The position numbers and the translations under genes were made by a program. Source: Periconia sp. R9002 (Eukaryota > Ascomycota > Dothideomycetes > Pleosporales > Periconiaceae). Taken from it: a stretch of DNA of 64,000 bases. This document shows positions 1 to 9,926 of this stretch, one piece after another; positions within the stretch are counted from its first letter, which is position 1; every line of letters starts with the position of its first letter. The notes below the pieces were generated by a model. That model made no database searches. It saw nothing but the letters and a program-made list of their open reading frames with translations, and had not been told where the DNA came from. The DNA lies in the NCBI GenBank assembly GCA_023627715.1, contig JAMAHW010000009.1:434001-498000 (forward strand), written 5' to 3'.

Positions 1-72
1 GTACTTCCTAGACTGCAGATGAGCATCGAGTTCCCTTAGGTGTATTTCAAATAATTGACTCTGAGTCTCCAG

Positions 73-613
73 GTTCTGCGAAGGCGACCCAGCAAGTCCG
101 GCCGATGCCAACGGCTTCCCCAGCAAATCATGCAGCACGCACCTCCAACAACTCCTCTTCTTCCCCCAATGCGTCAACGAGAAAACCCTCAAAACAGCGT
201 ACAAGTCTAAAGACAACGGAACCCCCAACGGGTGCCCCAAAGACTTCAAATCCATGCCGCAACTCCGCTTCAGCGTCCGCTACGATCTCCGCAAAGTGCT
301 GCCAAACGGCTGGAGTGGCACCGCGCCGGTCAAGCTCGCGTGCGGAAACGCATACTGCTCGCACGGCGACTTCATCAATGGCTGGGCGGAAGACGCGGCC
401 AAAAACATGATTGCTACGACGCAGGAGAAACAGCACTTTTCTGCCGTTAACGGATCTCTGGGGAAGGATGGCGACAAGATGTCGTGTAAGACAAAGGATG
501 CGGATCCATCGCATGGGACGGGGGATTATCAGAAGAGTGTCGAGGCTATGAGCAAGAGGTCGGTTCCGGAGTGGGGTTGGACTTCGAGTGCGAGGTTTTC
601 TCTCGCGATTTAG
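73..613 (+). CDS. DUF1996-like secreted protein, 3' part of gene
   Basis: The reading frame is open from an intron acceptor (AG at 71-72) to TAG at 611-613. The first base completes a split codon, so at least one upstream exon lies before or at the window edge. The protein has CSTHLQQLLFFPQC, then NGCPKDFKSMPQLRFSVRYD, GGW-like 'PNGWSG' and HGDFINGW followed by a KDADPSHGTGDYQKS segment. This order (Cys-containing FFPxCW-type core, CP..., HGDF.NGW) is that of fungal DUF1996 proteins, which are secreted and often carry WSC domains. Their function is not known. The N-terminal signal peptide and start are outside the window. The exact 5' splice site of the preceding intron cannot be decided; it may begin at or just before base 1. 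It is convergent with the metallophosphoesterase, 93 bp away. Confidence 0.6.
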
Positions 614-706
614 AAGAGTGGAGTGAACTTTCGAGTATATACTTAGCTTTGTGGATATTATCAACAAGTAGATTCCACCTACTTAACTTTGAGTTAGTTC
701 TAGCTT

Positions 707-1759
707 TCACAAACAATGTTTTTTACAAATCGCTTCTTCCGTCTCGATTGTGCTTGACGATCTTCGCCTCTTCTTATTCTCTCCTGCCGAATTGCGCAGT
801 CGAGGTAGCTGGATTTCCATCATCCAAGGAAGTTGCTGCTGGCCGTCCTCCATGCCCTCAATTGCAGCATTAACAAAAAGCGTCTGTTCTGACTGTTGAA
901 CCTGAACATCTTCAATTTCTCGATAACCTCTTCTTTGATACCCGCTCCGCCTTTTCTCCTTCTCGTCGATCAAATCTTGAGTGTCGAATTTTCCTTTGTT
1001 GAGCGTCACGCGGCTGTCAATCAGTCGTGACTTATCGTTGTCAATGTCTGTGAAGTGCGATGGAGGCTCTGACAGTTTCTCCCTCCACGTCACCAATTTT
1101 GCGCCCCAGGCTTCATGGATGTGGCCGAAGCAGTGCATTTTTGGCTTTGCTCTTGCAATTGCTTCAAAGAGAGTCGGTATGCCGGCTCGTGTTCGGCTGT
1201 CGGTGTAATCCAGCACACCTCGTGGTGGACTGTGGGTCATCACCAAGTCGATCCCCTCGTTAAGATTCCACTCATGGTCTTGTTGATCGGGGTTGTACTG
1301 GAATCCCCAGCCCGTGCTTTTAGATGCGGTATAAGGACTAGCGTAAACGGTTAGCTGTGCGCCGTTCTCGAGCTCGAAGTGATGAGTGCCTTCGTCGAGG
1401 AGAATAATGCCGGCTTTCTTCGCGTCGTCGGCTTCGAAAAGTGCTCTCGCGTCACCGACCTTACCGTACGTCTTCTCCAGCAATTGATGATCACTGATTC
1501 TGCCGCTAAACTCCGAAATGTGTGTTTGGAATACCTTTTCATCGAGTGAGAAATCATGGTTTCCGGCGATGACGAGCTTGAGTGGTGCATCGATCGCTTC
1601 TAGCATTTTGATGGCTGTTCGATATTCATCGAGCTTGGATTCTTCCGTCATATCGCCGCAGTGAATAGCAACGTCTATTTTGGAGGTGACAGGATGTATC
1701 AGCTGTTCTCCGTGGGTGTCAGAGAGGACAAGGAAGCGTGTTGCAATCGTGGTCGTCAT
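707..1759 (-). CDS. Calcineurin-like metallophosphoesterase
   Basis: Single-exon gene of 350 residues. The five metallophosphoesterase blocks are present in order: SDTHGE at about residue 13, HCGDMTEES at 33, AGNHDF at 65, MTHSPPRG near 175 and CFGHIHEAWG near 208. The Asp, His and Asn residues that bind the dinuclear metal centre are all intact, so it should be an active phosphoesterase. The layout resembles the fungal UPF0046/MPPED-like group of cytosolic enzymes whose natural substrate is unknown. The C-terminal 100 residues are charged and less conserved, with a basic stretch (KKRRR) close to the end. No signal peptide or membrane segment is seen. The ATG at 1757-1759 is the only in-frame start before the first conserved block. 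Confidence 0.85.
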   Translation of the reverse strand: MTTTIATRFLVLSDTHGEQLIHPVTSKIDVAIHCGDMTEESKLDEYRTAIKMLEAIDAPLKLVIAGNHDFSLDEKVFQTHISEFSGRISDHQLLEKTYGKVGDARALFEADDAKKAGIILLDEGTHHFELENGAQLTVYASPYTASKSTGWGFQYNPDQQDHEWNLNEGIDLVMTHSPPRGVLDYTDSRTRAGIPTLFEAIARAKPKMHCFGHIHEAWGAKLVTWREKLSEPPSHFTDIDNDKSRLIDSRVTLNKGKFDTQDLIDEKEKRRSGYQRRGYREIEDVQVQQSEQTLFVNAAIEGMEDGQQQLPWMMEIQLPRLRNSAGENKKRRRSSSTIETEEAICKKHCL

Positions 1760-2745
1760 TTTGTAGCAAGGTAGATTTATCGGACACAGTTTAATGCTAC
1801 GTCGCGTTTCAAACCCAACAGCTCTGTGCGCTGTTTGTGCACTAAGAGGAGTGCCGGTGTAAAAGTTCCAGTGATTGTTTTCGTTTAGTAAAACACTAGG
1901 GGTAGCGCTGTTTTATGTCTTGTGTCGTTTTGAAATGATTTGGCGATGATGTTATCGCTTATCAAAATCGAGTCACCTCTTGGAGAAAGGTTGGTCTTGT
2001 GCAGATCGAATGACTTTATGGAGATAGAGCAGGAAAAAGGGGATAGGTTGTATTTGTAATGTTCTAGTATAGTGAGTGCGAGTCGTACCATGATTCCCGA
2101 TTCCATTTCTACGCAAGCATACCATGGGTAAGATGGTTGGTGGTGACCGCATACGATTGATGTGGTTGGCCGATAGTTAGATAATTATTTATTCGGGGCC
2201 TCGAAAATCTAGGTCTTTGCATCACCATGGTTTTTTCTACGCATAAATCATACCTGTACTAACATCCAAATATTGAACTTTTTGTGGCTAAGATTAGCTG
2301 AATGACTCTATTCTAGAGATTTGATGATCTCATGAAGTATTTTGCCAAACACCGAACGGTGGGTACCCGCTCCAGAATGAAAACAAGAGAACGGAACATT
2401 TCCCAAGTGGTAATGCGCTCGAGAGTTTGCTTTGTATGGTGAGACTAAAGCAACATCAGTCTACCTGCGTGTACGATCCTTGGCCAAAGAGGTTTGTCAA
2501 GTGGTTATATAAGTTTTATCGGTGTCGATACCTAGAATGATTTGCATCAGTTACATACCTTGATATCTTTTTGTAAGCCGAAGGATGCGGATCTGTTGTA
2601 GTACCCATAGTATAACAAAAATTACTACCTTTCTATACTCGAATAGCTTACAGATGAGAAGAGGAGAGAGGTTCCATCGACCAGGCGTTGATTTACGACA
2701 AACCGAAAAAAAAAGTAAAATCGTGGGACTCTTCACATCTTCCCT
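1760..2745. other. Intergenic region, no supported gene
   Basis: About 1 kb between the metallophosphoesterase start and the alpha/beta hydrolase stop. It is AT-rich around 2150-2340. Only short, low-quality open frames without recognisable domains or splice structure are seen. It probably contains the metallophosphoesterase promoter and the hydrolase 3' UTR. Confidence 0.5.
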
Positions 2746-3812
2746 TTACCGAGACCAAATCTTCCTACACCATTCAAACACCACAATAGCCTTACCAACC
2801 ACCCTTCCAAAAAGCAATGGAACCCCGTACGTAACCCACGACTGAGGCGACCCCAACCTGACCCTCGGAACCCAAACCTCCCATCCCAACTTCTTCACTA
2901 CCTCTTCATCCCCTCTCCCACCGCCTTCAACCGCAGCGCAAATCACCCCCACCACCTCCTTCGGCCTGCTCAGAAACGGCGAATGCGACGAATTCACCTC
3001 AACATGCCACACACTTTTAATTCCCATGGCCGTGGCCATTCCAATCTGCATCCTCTGCACGAAAACAGGCAATCCGCGATCTCGAAAAGTTCCAATGTAT
3101 ACGCACCACGAGACGTCTCGCCAGCCGGCATAGGCGTACTCTCCGCCTTCAAAGAGCGCTTTAAGACTCTGCGGACGTAGCTGAGAGGAATGGTATTGGG
3201 CTTCTGAGTCGGCGAGGTCGTGGTAGAAGAAGGATGAGGGTGGGACGGTGAGCTCGGCAAAGCCTGTAGTTTGGTTTGTGCGCCAGGACGGTGGAGGTCG
3301 ATTGAAGAGAGGGGCCATGAATGATACTAGATTCGTGGGTATGGGGTTAGTTGAATTCGAATAGAAGTGTCTCAGTGGGTTGATGAACACCAAACCCGGG
3401 ATGATAACCTACACGCTGTCTTGAAATGGCGCAGTCTCCTCAGGGTATACGTACATCCTGTTAAAGTGAAGCCCGAGGCAATCAAGATGAGACCTGTTAC
3501 GTGGGCCTTGGCTGTTGGTGACGCTGTTTTCGAGGCTGTGAAGTCTTTGATCGCGGAATTCGCGACCATGCCTCCGTATGAGTGAGCAATCACAACAACG
3601 TTCCGTCCCTGAGAGATGTGTTTGATGATGGCGTCCCGTGCTGTATCCAGGTCATTTTTGAATGTCGCTTCTGGGGAGCCAGTGGTCGAGGGTAGCGTGA
3701 TGGAGTCGCATTCAAAACCGTGCTGGTCTCTAAGAATTGTGATGATTTTATCGTAGCATTTTGGGAGATGCCAGGCTCCGGGGACGAAGAGGAGCGTGGG
3801 TTTGCTTGCCAT
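2746..3812 (-). CDS. Alpha/beta hydrolase (esterase-like)
   Basis: Two exons: 3812-3455 and 3326-2746, giving 312 residues. The 128-nt intron starts GTACGT and ends CTAG; joining makes the continuous segment ASGFTLTGLSFMAPLF, as expected for this family. The fold begins with LLFVPGAWHLP. The nucleophile elbow is AHSYGG near residue 78, the acid is probably the Asp in YIGTFRDRG, and the catalytic His is in NSSHSPFLS. The protein belongs to the large fungal family of AB-hydrolase_6-like enzymes found in both primary metabolism and secondary-metabolite clusters; the substrate cannot be told. The C-terminus extends about 50 residues past the His with a hydrophobic stretch (WVTYGVPLLFGRVVG). It is transcribed divergently from the QTRT2 gene. 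Confidence 0.8.
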
Positions 3813-4424
3813 GTTCTATTTTCTTTTTACTTCTTTGCTCTTCGGTTTTGGATGGACTTTCTGGGATGGGTGTGGTGATGAGAAGGAGAAATGTATGTGC
3901 AAATCCGGGTTGAAAACATCAGTCGTCATAATTATACCTATGTACTTCTCTGTACAACCGTTCATCCTCGTGATACTTTGGTACCACTCGTGGCTCCCCT
4001 TTTGCGTAGATCTCTTTTGGGTGGGCTTCTTTACTCGGCCCAAGGCCTCAATTTTAACTGAGAAAATATACAATCCATCCAATCAAGTATACTTGCTGGT
4101 GTAAGCTTAGCACCAAGCTCGAGCGCGTGCCGTTTCCTTGCCCGGTACATTTTCGCAAAAGTCGGAGTCGGTGGTGAGGAAGTAGCCGTGGCGGCGAACG
4201 CTTGATTCAAGCTTCGAACATCGCAAGGATGGATGCCCCGCATACACGAAAAGAACCCAACATTGAACACGAAATTCACGCCTCCTCACGTGCACACACA
4301 GAAACTACCATCACCGAGTAATGCGAATTCAGAATCGCCATTCTAAATCTCCAATCCACCCGTTTACCTCACCGCAGAGCGATCCGTACCCACATCGAAC
4401 GTTTCTCACCCCAAGAACCCTGCC
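3813..4424. other. Divergent promoter region
   Basis: 612 bp between two divergent starts (alpha/beta hydrolase and QTRT2). No open frame with recognisable content. It must hold both promoters. A pyrimidine-rich stretch lies just before the QTRT2 start. Confidence 0.5.
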
Positions 4425-5990
4425 ATGTCTCAGGACAGCCCAACACCAAATCTAAGCCAGCTCCCGCCCGAAATGCTCGACTTCGCCATCCTCAAGAGCG
4501 GCGGAACTCTTGCCCCTCGCCTCGGCCGCTTGTCGCTACAGGGTCGCAAGACCATCTTGACCCCAGCCTTCATTGGCAACACATCGCGGGGCGTCATCCC
4601 GCATATCTCGCAGGACAATTACCGCAAATGCTGCGTCGATGGCGTGTATATCCCGCTAGAGGATTGTACGTACCACACCATACCTCTGAAGAATTCCAGG
4701 TGCCAAACAAACGCTTCATAGAATAGCAAGGCTAATTGATATGTAGTCATTGAGAAATACCCCCAAACAACACCCCCCGTATTAGACCTCGACACCCCCG
4801 AACCGCTGCGAAAATTCACAGCACTCCCCAATGACTCCCTCGTTGTGCTGGGTCCCCGCCGCAACCCACCCATCCCGACCCCCAATGGACACACCAACAC
4901 CGAGATATCGCTCCTGACCTCCGTGGGCTTCAAGATGGTGAGCTCGGAATACTACGCCGCGGCCGCGAGGAAGCTACAGCCAGACATCGTGGTGGGACTC
5001 GCAGACATACCGTTCGGACAGGAGAAGGTGAGCATCAAGCGCAAGGACAAAATGAGCGACAGGACAGAAGTCTGGCTGGGCGACATCATCGCGAAACAAA
5101 ACACCATCGAAGCGAACGAGCACAAATTCAACATCTTCGCGCCCATGCTGCCGATCGAGCGGGACCTGCAGTCGTGGTACCTCGAGCACCTTCTCGACGG
5201 CATGGTGGACAAAATCAGCGGCGTCGCCATCTACGACGCATACCTCCTCGACGACCTCCCGGACGAACTGCACCACCTCCCGCGCTTGTCCTTCCACGAC
5301 CCGGCTAGCCCGCAAGATGTCCTGCGTCAAATCGGCATGGGCATGGATCTCTTCACCATCCCTTTTATCACCACCGCGACCGACGCCGGTATAGCCCTGT
5401 CATTCACCTTCCCGCCGCCTTCGGAAAAACCGCAAGATGATGTCCGCGAAGCCCTCGGCGTCGACATGTGGCACACCGACCTCGCACAATCCGTAACCCC
5501 GTTGACGGAAGATTGCGACTGCTACGCGTGCACCAAGCACCACCGCGCATACATCCAGCACCTGCTCTCCGCGAAGGAAATGCTCGGCTGGGTGCTCATC
5601 CAAATCCACAACCACGCCGTGCTGAGCAAATTCTTCTCGTCGATCCGCGCGTCGATTGAACGTGGTACCTTCGAAGCCGACGTCTCTGCTTTCGCGGCGT
5701 TCTACGAGCCGCAGTTACCCGAGAAGACCGGGCAGGGTCCCCGCGTGAGAGGGTACCAATTCAACAGCAATGAGCTTTCGCGCGAAGGGCGTAAGAATCC
5801 AAAGGCGTACAAGAAGTTTGACGAGGAGAAGATTGTGCAGTTGAGAGCGGCGCATGGGCAGTTGGTGGGGAAGAAGCCTGAGGTACGGGATGTGATTGAT
5901 GATGAGGCATTGGTAGGCCTGGTTGGGATGGGGGATGAGGATGTCAGTGTGCGGTTGGAGGGTCTGGATATACAAGAGACGAAGGCTTAG
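4425..5990 (+). CDS. QTRT2: Queuine tRNA-ribosyltransferase accessory subunit 2
   Basis: Two exons, 4425-4665 and 4747-5990, encode 494 residues. The 81-nt intron (GTACGT...GTAG) splits a Phe codon. The protein has the TGT-fold start FAILKSGGTLAPRLGRL, GRKTILTPAFI and ISQDNYR, and further on VVGLADIPFG and the zinc site CDCYACTKHHRAYIQHLL followed by NHAVL, with the Cys-x-Cys-x2-Cys...His ligands in place. The family forms a heterodimer with the catalytic QTRT1 subunit and exchanges guanine 34 for queuine in GUN-anticodon tRNAs, at the mitochondrial outer membrane in animals. Fungi cannot make queuosine and salvage queuine. The C-terminal 100 residues are charged and variable. Assignment to subunit 2 rather than 1 rests on the lineage-typical N-terminus and insertions. 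Confidence 0.85.
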
Positions 5991-6185
5991 ATCGATGGAT
6001 GTAGAGCTGAAATGAAGAAGTCAAGACAAAAATATTATGACGAAAGGATCCGTGGGTGATGCGGAATACAGTGGCTATACCGGGTTTGGGGTGGAAAAGA
6101 ACAAGCATAATGGAAGACATGGTTGACGGATGCCATGTGTTCATGATTCATATGTTTAATTGGTATTATATCATCAGAAAAGAGT
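5991..6185. other. Convergent 3' intergenic spacer
   Basis: 195 bp between the stop codons of QTRT2 and AP-1 mu. Only 3' UTR sequence is expected here and nothing else is seen. Confidence 0.5.
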
Positions 6186-7757
6186 CTATTTTGTCACATC
6201 GGGCAACCGCACGGCGATATCGCCAGACTGTGTAATGTATCGTACCCATGGCAAGGAGGGGTATTGAAGCTAGAAAACAATCAGCAATGTTCATGAAAAG
6301 GGAAACTGTCGGAGTCTTGAGCTTACCTTGGGCTCGATGATCTTGAGGTATCGCACCTGAATACCGCTGGTTGTAAAATAGGGAATCTCAAATTTGACAC
6401 TGATCGGCCTCTTTCCTTTACCGTCACCAACACCGCCCATGCTACCACCGAAACCACCCATCATACCACCACCCTTCTCGTCATCGCCGCGCACTGACGG
6501 AAGACCCAGCTCCGCGCGCATCAAAAACTCCTTGCCGCCTCCAAACTGCTTAATCTTCCACACAATCGATGACGTCTCTGGCGCGTAATGCACTGTGCCG
6601 ATGTTGGTTCGGAATCGCGGTGTGTCTGCGTCTTCGGGTACGGGTATTGAGATTTGGACATTGTTGGCTGTACTTCGTCGCTTGAATTGTGCTCGAGCCT
6701 AGGGTTTCAAGGTTAGAATATGTCATGCGCGAGGGCTGTGAGAAACGTACTTTGAGCATGTACTCTATCCTACTTCCTGAATGGCTCTCCACTATGCATT
6801 CCACCCAAATCAAGGGCTTCACTTGTGTGTTGAGACGGTAGCTCATAAGCTCAAACTCTCCGTCTGGCGGAATGAAACTGATTGTGCGGTCGTTTTCGAA
6901 TCTCGATAACCGTACGCACTGGTGGAATTTGACATCCTCCATTTCTACCGCCTTCCCTCTGGTCGCACGTCCTGTAGACTCAAACATGGCCTTGTCGTTT
7001 AATCCAAGTCGCAGCTCGGGCATACCGGACAGATAACATTTCATTTTAATAGCACCAAGGATTTCGGATCGCAACACGTTGCCATTTGCGGAGACGAGAA
7101 GATTGAGGGATTCGACGACATCGAGGAAGACTTCGTTCTTGCGATAGCGAATACCTTCGCTTCGCCAGCTGACCGCGTTTGTGACTGCGATTGGTGGGCG
7201 TGCCTGTACTTCGAGCTTGTGCGATTCCTGGGTGATGTACCTGCAAAAGCACACTGTCAGCGGGCCCGAACTGAGCAAGCATAGAATACTGAGGGAGAAC
7301 ACACTCCTGTAATATTTTGCTCTCCGTTGTCTGAGGATACCCAAAATCCATCATCTCATCGAGAAGCTCATAAATGACGACGAAGTTGTCCCTGATACTC
7401 TCCTCCTCCAGTTCCTTGAAGTACTCGGTGAACACTTCAACCACCTTGTGCAAGAACAGTAATATTTCGGCAGCATTGGTGTTTCGCTTCGTGAGTGCGA
7501 GCAGGTAGAGATTGTTGTGGCGGATGTAGAGGTAGTTGATGCCTTCGTTGGAGAAGCACGGGGGCACGGCGGAGCTTTCTTCTTCGGCCTCGCTGAGCAG
7601 AACAGGAAATTTTTCAACTGCGGACATGGGAATATCTCCTCTATAGTTGCGCGCCAGAAGGGTCTACCCCTAGGAGTCAGTCCGGAGTCGTTGATGAGTA
7701 CCCCACGAGCTCGCTCACCTTGCCCTTCAGGTCGAGGAAGAAGACCGCCGACGCCAT
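6186..7757 (-). CDS. AP-1 clathrin adaptor complex, mu subunit
   Basis: Five exons: 7757-7719, 7663-7305, 7240-6751, 6698-6327 and 6269-6186, giving 447 residues; all junctions keep frame. It begins MASAVFFLDLKGK and TLLARNYRGDIP (longin-like domain, first 140 residues), then a linker and the mu homology domain from about residue 165 (AVSWRSEGIRYRKNEVFLDV...). It ends LPWVRYITQSGD, the AP-1 mu hallmark C-terminus. Within AP-1 this subunit recognises tyrosine-based (YxxPhi) cargo signals for traffic between the trans-Golgi and endosomes. The length matches the family (about 420-450). A Gly/Met-rich insert (GGGMMGGFGGSMGG) interrupts the mu homology domain near residue 385; such inserts in this loop are seen in filamentous fungi. 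Confidence 0.93.
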
Positions 7758-8499
7758 CGTGAGTTGATTTTGATTGCACAATTACACTCTAGAATTAAGA
7801 GTCGTGTTTCCTATCGGGACATTATGCGCAGAGAATAGAGAGGCTGTGGGATTTCCTTGGTTGGTAGGCCGCAGCTTTGAGCCATGTTGCCCAAGTGAAT
7901 AGATGTTCGGTTACCGCATTTGCCAAGACGCGGGTGGGCTAGTCAGTATCGGGACTAGCCGTCGGAGTAGGGGTCCACCTTCAGCTCAGCTCAGCGGGCA
8001 TGGGATGGTAACGTCAACGTCTTTGTCTCCAAACCCAAATCATCATACTTTGTTTTAATATCCAAACCACCATGTGTTTTCTGACTATTCCGAGTCATTC
8101 GTATATGTGCGGGCTACAGTTGTCCTGGTTCTGATGACAACATCCATCAACTCACTTCCCAGCCCTTTGTTGATAGCTGAGGAACAACCCTCGGTAATCC
8201 GAATCGGTCCTCTTGAGTCTACATAGGAAGCTTCAAAAATTAATTTTGTATTGCCTCAACGGCTAGACAACTGGTTATACTTCCCGTCATACCCGCTAAT
8301 GCGGAGAAAAAATGGTTTTCATGGCTACCTCAAATCTAGCCGTGTTGTTCCAGACCTACGAAGCTCACAAAAACATATTTTGTTGCTTATGCTACGATAT
8401 ATGTATATAGTCCGTCTGCTCCCATGAAGATCAGTACAATATCACAGTGTTCTTACCTTGTCGGTCGGCTCGTCTTGATCATCTAGCTAAGTACAAGAC
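7758..8499. other. Intergenic region, no supported gene
   Basis: 742 bp between the divergent AP-1 mu and the orphan gene. No domain-bearing frame is visible. It probably contains the promoters of both genes. Confidence 0.4.
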
Positions 8500-9030
8500 A
8501 TGGATCCGAAAAATCCTAGCAATATGGTACTTCCAACCACTTCTTGCTCGAGCGCTCCCTCATCATCAAACGGTACGTATCTATCATCTTACTGCAGTAG
8601 TATTCATAACACTCATAGGAAGACCTGCTGACGTGTGTTCACAGAACAAAAAATGATATGGGAGCATGAGACAACCATGCACCCCTGTGCTTTTCTTCCT
8701 TGGGTACCTACACAGGAATATTTGCGGTATGCGCAGTCTCGCATTGGACTGCCCCCCGTGCGACTGGACTTTCTTCGACATGCGAAAACCGTTGTGGATA
8801 ATGATGTGGTCTCAGTGGAGTATCAGGGACGCATGTTCTATCACGAACTAGTACAAGGAAATATTGACCAACAAATCGCCAGTTTCCATAAGACTATTCA
8901 GGCCGTAGGGACTCAAGCTGTCAGAGACCTCCAGGCTCAGGTACAACGACATTTTGCTGGCCGTCCAACCCTTTCCCCTTGGGCGCAATCTACTGACCTC
9001 GATGTCCTCCTTGACCTTCTCGAAATCTAA
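8500..9030 (+). CDS. Hypothetical protein, two exons
   Basis: I do not recognise this gene. The model joins 8500-8572 to 8645-9030 across a 72-nt GTACGT...ACAG intron and gives 152 residues with one continuous frame. The first 25 residues are Ser/Thr/Pro-rich. The remainder looks like ordinary globular sequence: WVPTQEYLRYAQSRIGLPP, then DFLRHAKTVV, an amphipathic stretch (DQQIASFHKTIQAVGTQAVR) likely to be helical, and a Leu/Asp-rich tail (LDVLLDLLEI). There is no signal peptide or membrane segment. The support is only the splice structure and the balanced composition. It could be a lineage-specific gene or a fragment of a larger one. Confidence 0.4.
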
Positions 9031-9360
9031 AACTACTTCTTGCACAAAGACCACATGTAGTACTTAGCAAGTCGTGGATCGATCTCTAGCGTTGCGGTTG
9101 CGGCTCTAAAAAGAGTGGGTCCTCCCGTCTCATGTTGGCCTGGATTGGCTGCTAAAGACACCCACTCTGAGACCCTCCTCGCACCTGCGAAAGAGAGCGA
9201 ATATGGGTGCGAAACAAAAGAAGATTTTGAACTGAAAATTCCAGTGCGGATTAGATGTTCCTTTCTGGGCGTGTAGCTCATGCGGATCATGTAATACGAA
9301 TGTTCCATCACCGCCATTTCACCACAACGCCCAAAAATTCACAAAGGCAAAAAAAACTTG

Positions 9361-9367
9361 AAAAAAA
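9361..9367 (-). terminator. Pol III T-run terminator
   Basis: Seven T residues on the minus strand, nine bases past the discriminator, with a second run of eight at 9349-9356. This is a typical Pol III stop. Confidence 0.75.
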
Positions 9368-9391
9368 GAGGTGATAGCCCGATGCGGGGGT

Positions 9392-9450
9392 CTAATTGTC
9401 TGTTAGTTTATGCTGCGATTCGAACTTTGCGCTTTCTTGTAGGAACTTAC
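9392..9450 (-). other. GT-AG intron inside the tRNA T-loop
   Basis: This 59-nt insertion begins GTAAGT, ends TTAG and has a CTAAC branch-site-like element about 10 nt before the 3' end. These are the signals of the short spliceosomal introns in the neighbouring protein genes. It splits the exonic B box (GGTTCG | ACC). Canonical tRNA introns are cut by the tRNA splicing endonuclease at 37/38; a T-loop location is non-canonical. Removal by the spliceosome is inference. Confidence 0.75.
9417..9425 (-). promoter_or_regulatory. B-box-like element within the T-loop intron
   Basis: GTTCGAATC fits the core of the B-box consensus (GGTTCGANTCC) and lies inside the second tRNA intron. The exonic B box is cut by that intron after GGTTCG, where the next base is G rather than the invariant A. 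This internal copy could replace it for TFIIIC binding; that is inference. Confidence 0.5.
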
Positions 9451-9470
9451 CGAACCCGCAACCTTGAGAT

Positions 9471-9507
9471 TGCTTAAATCAATCGCTTTCTGAGAAGGTG
9501 ACCTCGT
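9471..9507 (-). other. Canonical anticodon-loop tRNA intron
   Basis: 37 nt between A37 and A38 of the tRNA-Lys. The exact ends may shift by one base because an A occurs on both sides. This is the usual place for introns removed by the tRNA splicing endonuclease and ligase. Confidence 0.75.
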
Positions 9508-9525
9508 TAAGAGTCTCACGCTCTA

Positions 9526-9537
9526 CCGATTGAGCTA
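9526..9537 (-). promoter_or_regulatory. A box of the tRNA-Lys gene
   Basis: TAGCTCAATCGG matches the TRGCNNARYNGG A-box consensus for TFIIIC and is uninterrupted. Confidence 0.8.
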
Positions 9538-9544
9538 ACCAGGC

Positions 9545-9926
9545 TGTTCTCGATTGGAATTGAGATTCCAGATCTGTTTGATGGCGGAAATATCGGTGAA
9601 AAAAATTTATATACCTAGGTAACACTACTAATTAAGTGTCCCGACCACCATTCGCAATATTTTTTTCAAGGATTCCACTGCTTCATTCCACCTTAACATT
9701 TCACGGAATGGAAATTAGTAAGAAAAAATTTGCAAAGAGCTATTATTGATTGCTCGAATAGTCCATGACAACCACCCCTATCGCGATATCCGATATTTGT
9801 CTAACGAGTGACTCTTTCAGACATATTCAGGAGGATGTTTCTCTTAAATATATTTCCCACCAGGGACCCTCACCGTTATCGTCATAATTACAGTATTTTA
9901 TTTTACGGTTAACCAGCAATCCATCA
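9545..9926. other. Intergenic region, no supported gene
   Basis: AT-rich spacer of 382 bp between the tRNA and the Trp/Gly-rich protein gene. Nothing recognisable is seen. Confidence 0.4.

Larger units (their letters stand above)
9376..9544 (-). tRNA. tRNA-Lys(CTT) with two introns
   Basis: Read on the minus strand, the acceptor stem GCCTGGT (9544-9538) pairs along its full length with ATCGGGC (9383-9377), using three G-U pairs, and is followed by discriminator U. The D-arm GCTC/GAGC, anticodon stem TGAGA/TCTCA with loop CTCTTAA (anticodon CTT at 9511-9509), variable loop AGGTT and T-stem GCGGG/CCCGC are all perfect. Two insertions interrupt it. One of 37 nt (9507-9471) sits at the canonical position 37/38. 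A second of 59 nt (9450-9392) lies in the T-loop between G57 and A58. Removing both gives a 73-nt tRNA with T-loop TTCGACC, matching the TTCRANY consensus. Such perfect pairing makes a pseudogene unlikely. A U73 discriminator also occurs in yeast tRNA-Lys(CUU). Confidence 0.88.

Noticed and set aside
9376..9544. Reading the tRNA-like sequence as a pseudogene with a broken T-arm
   Set aside because: The 3' half (T-stem CCCGC, acceptor ATCGGGC, U73, T-run) is found 59 nt farther on and completes every helix, so an intron explains it better.
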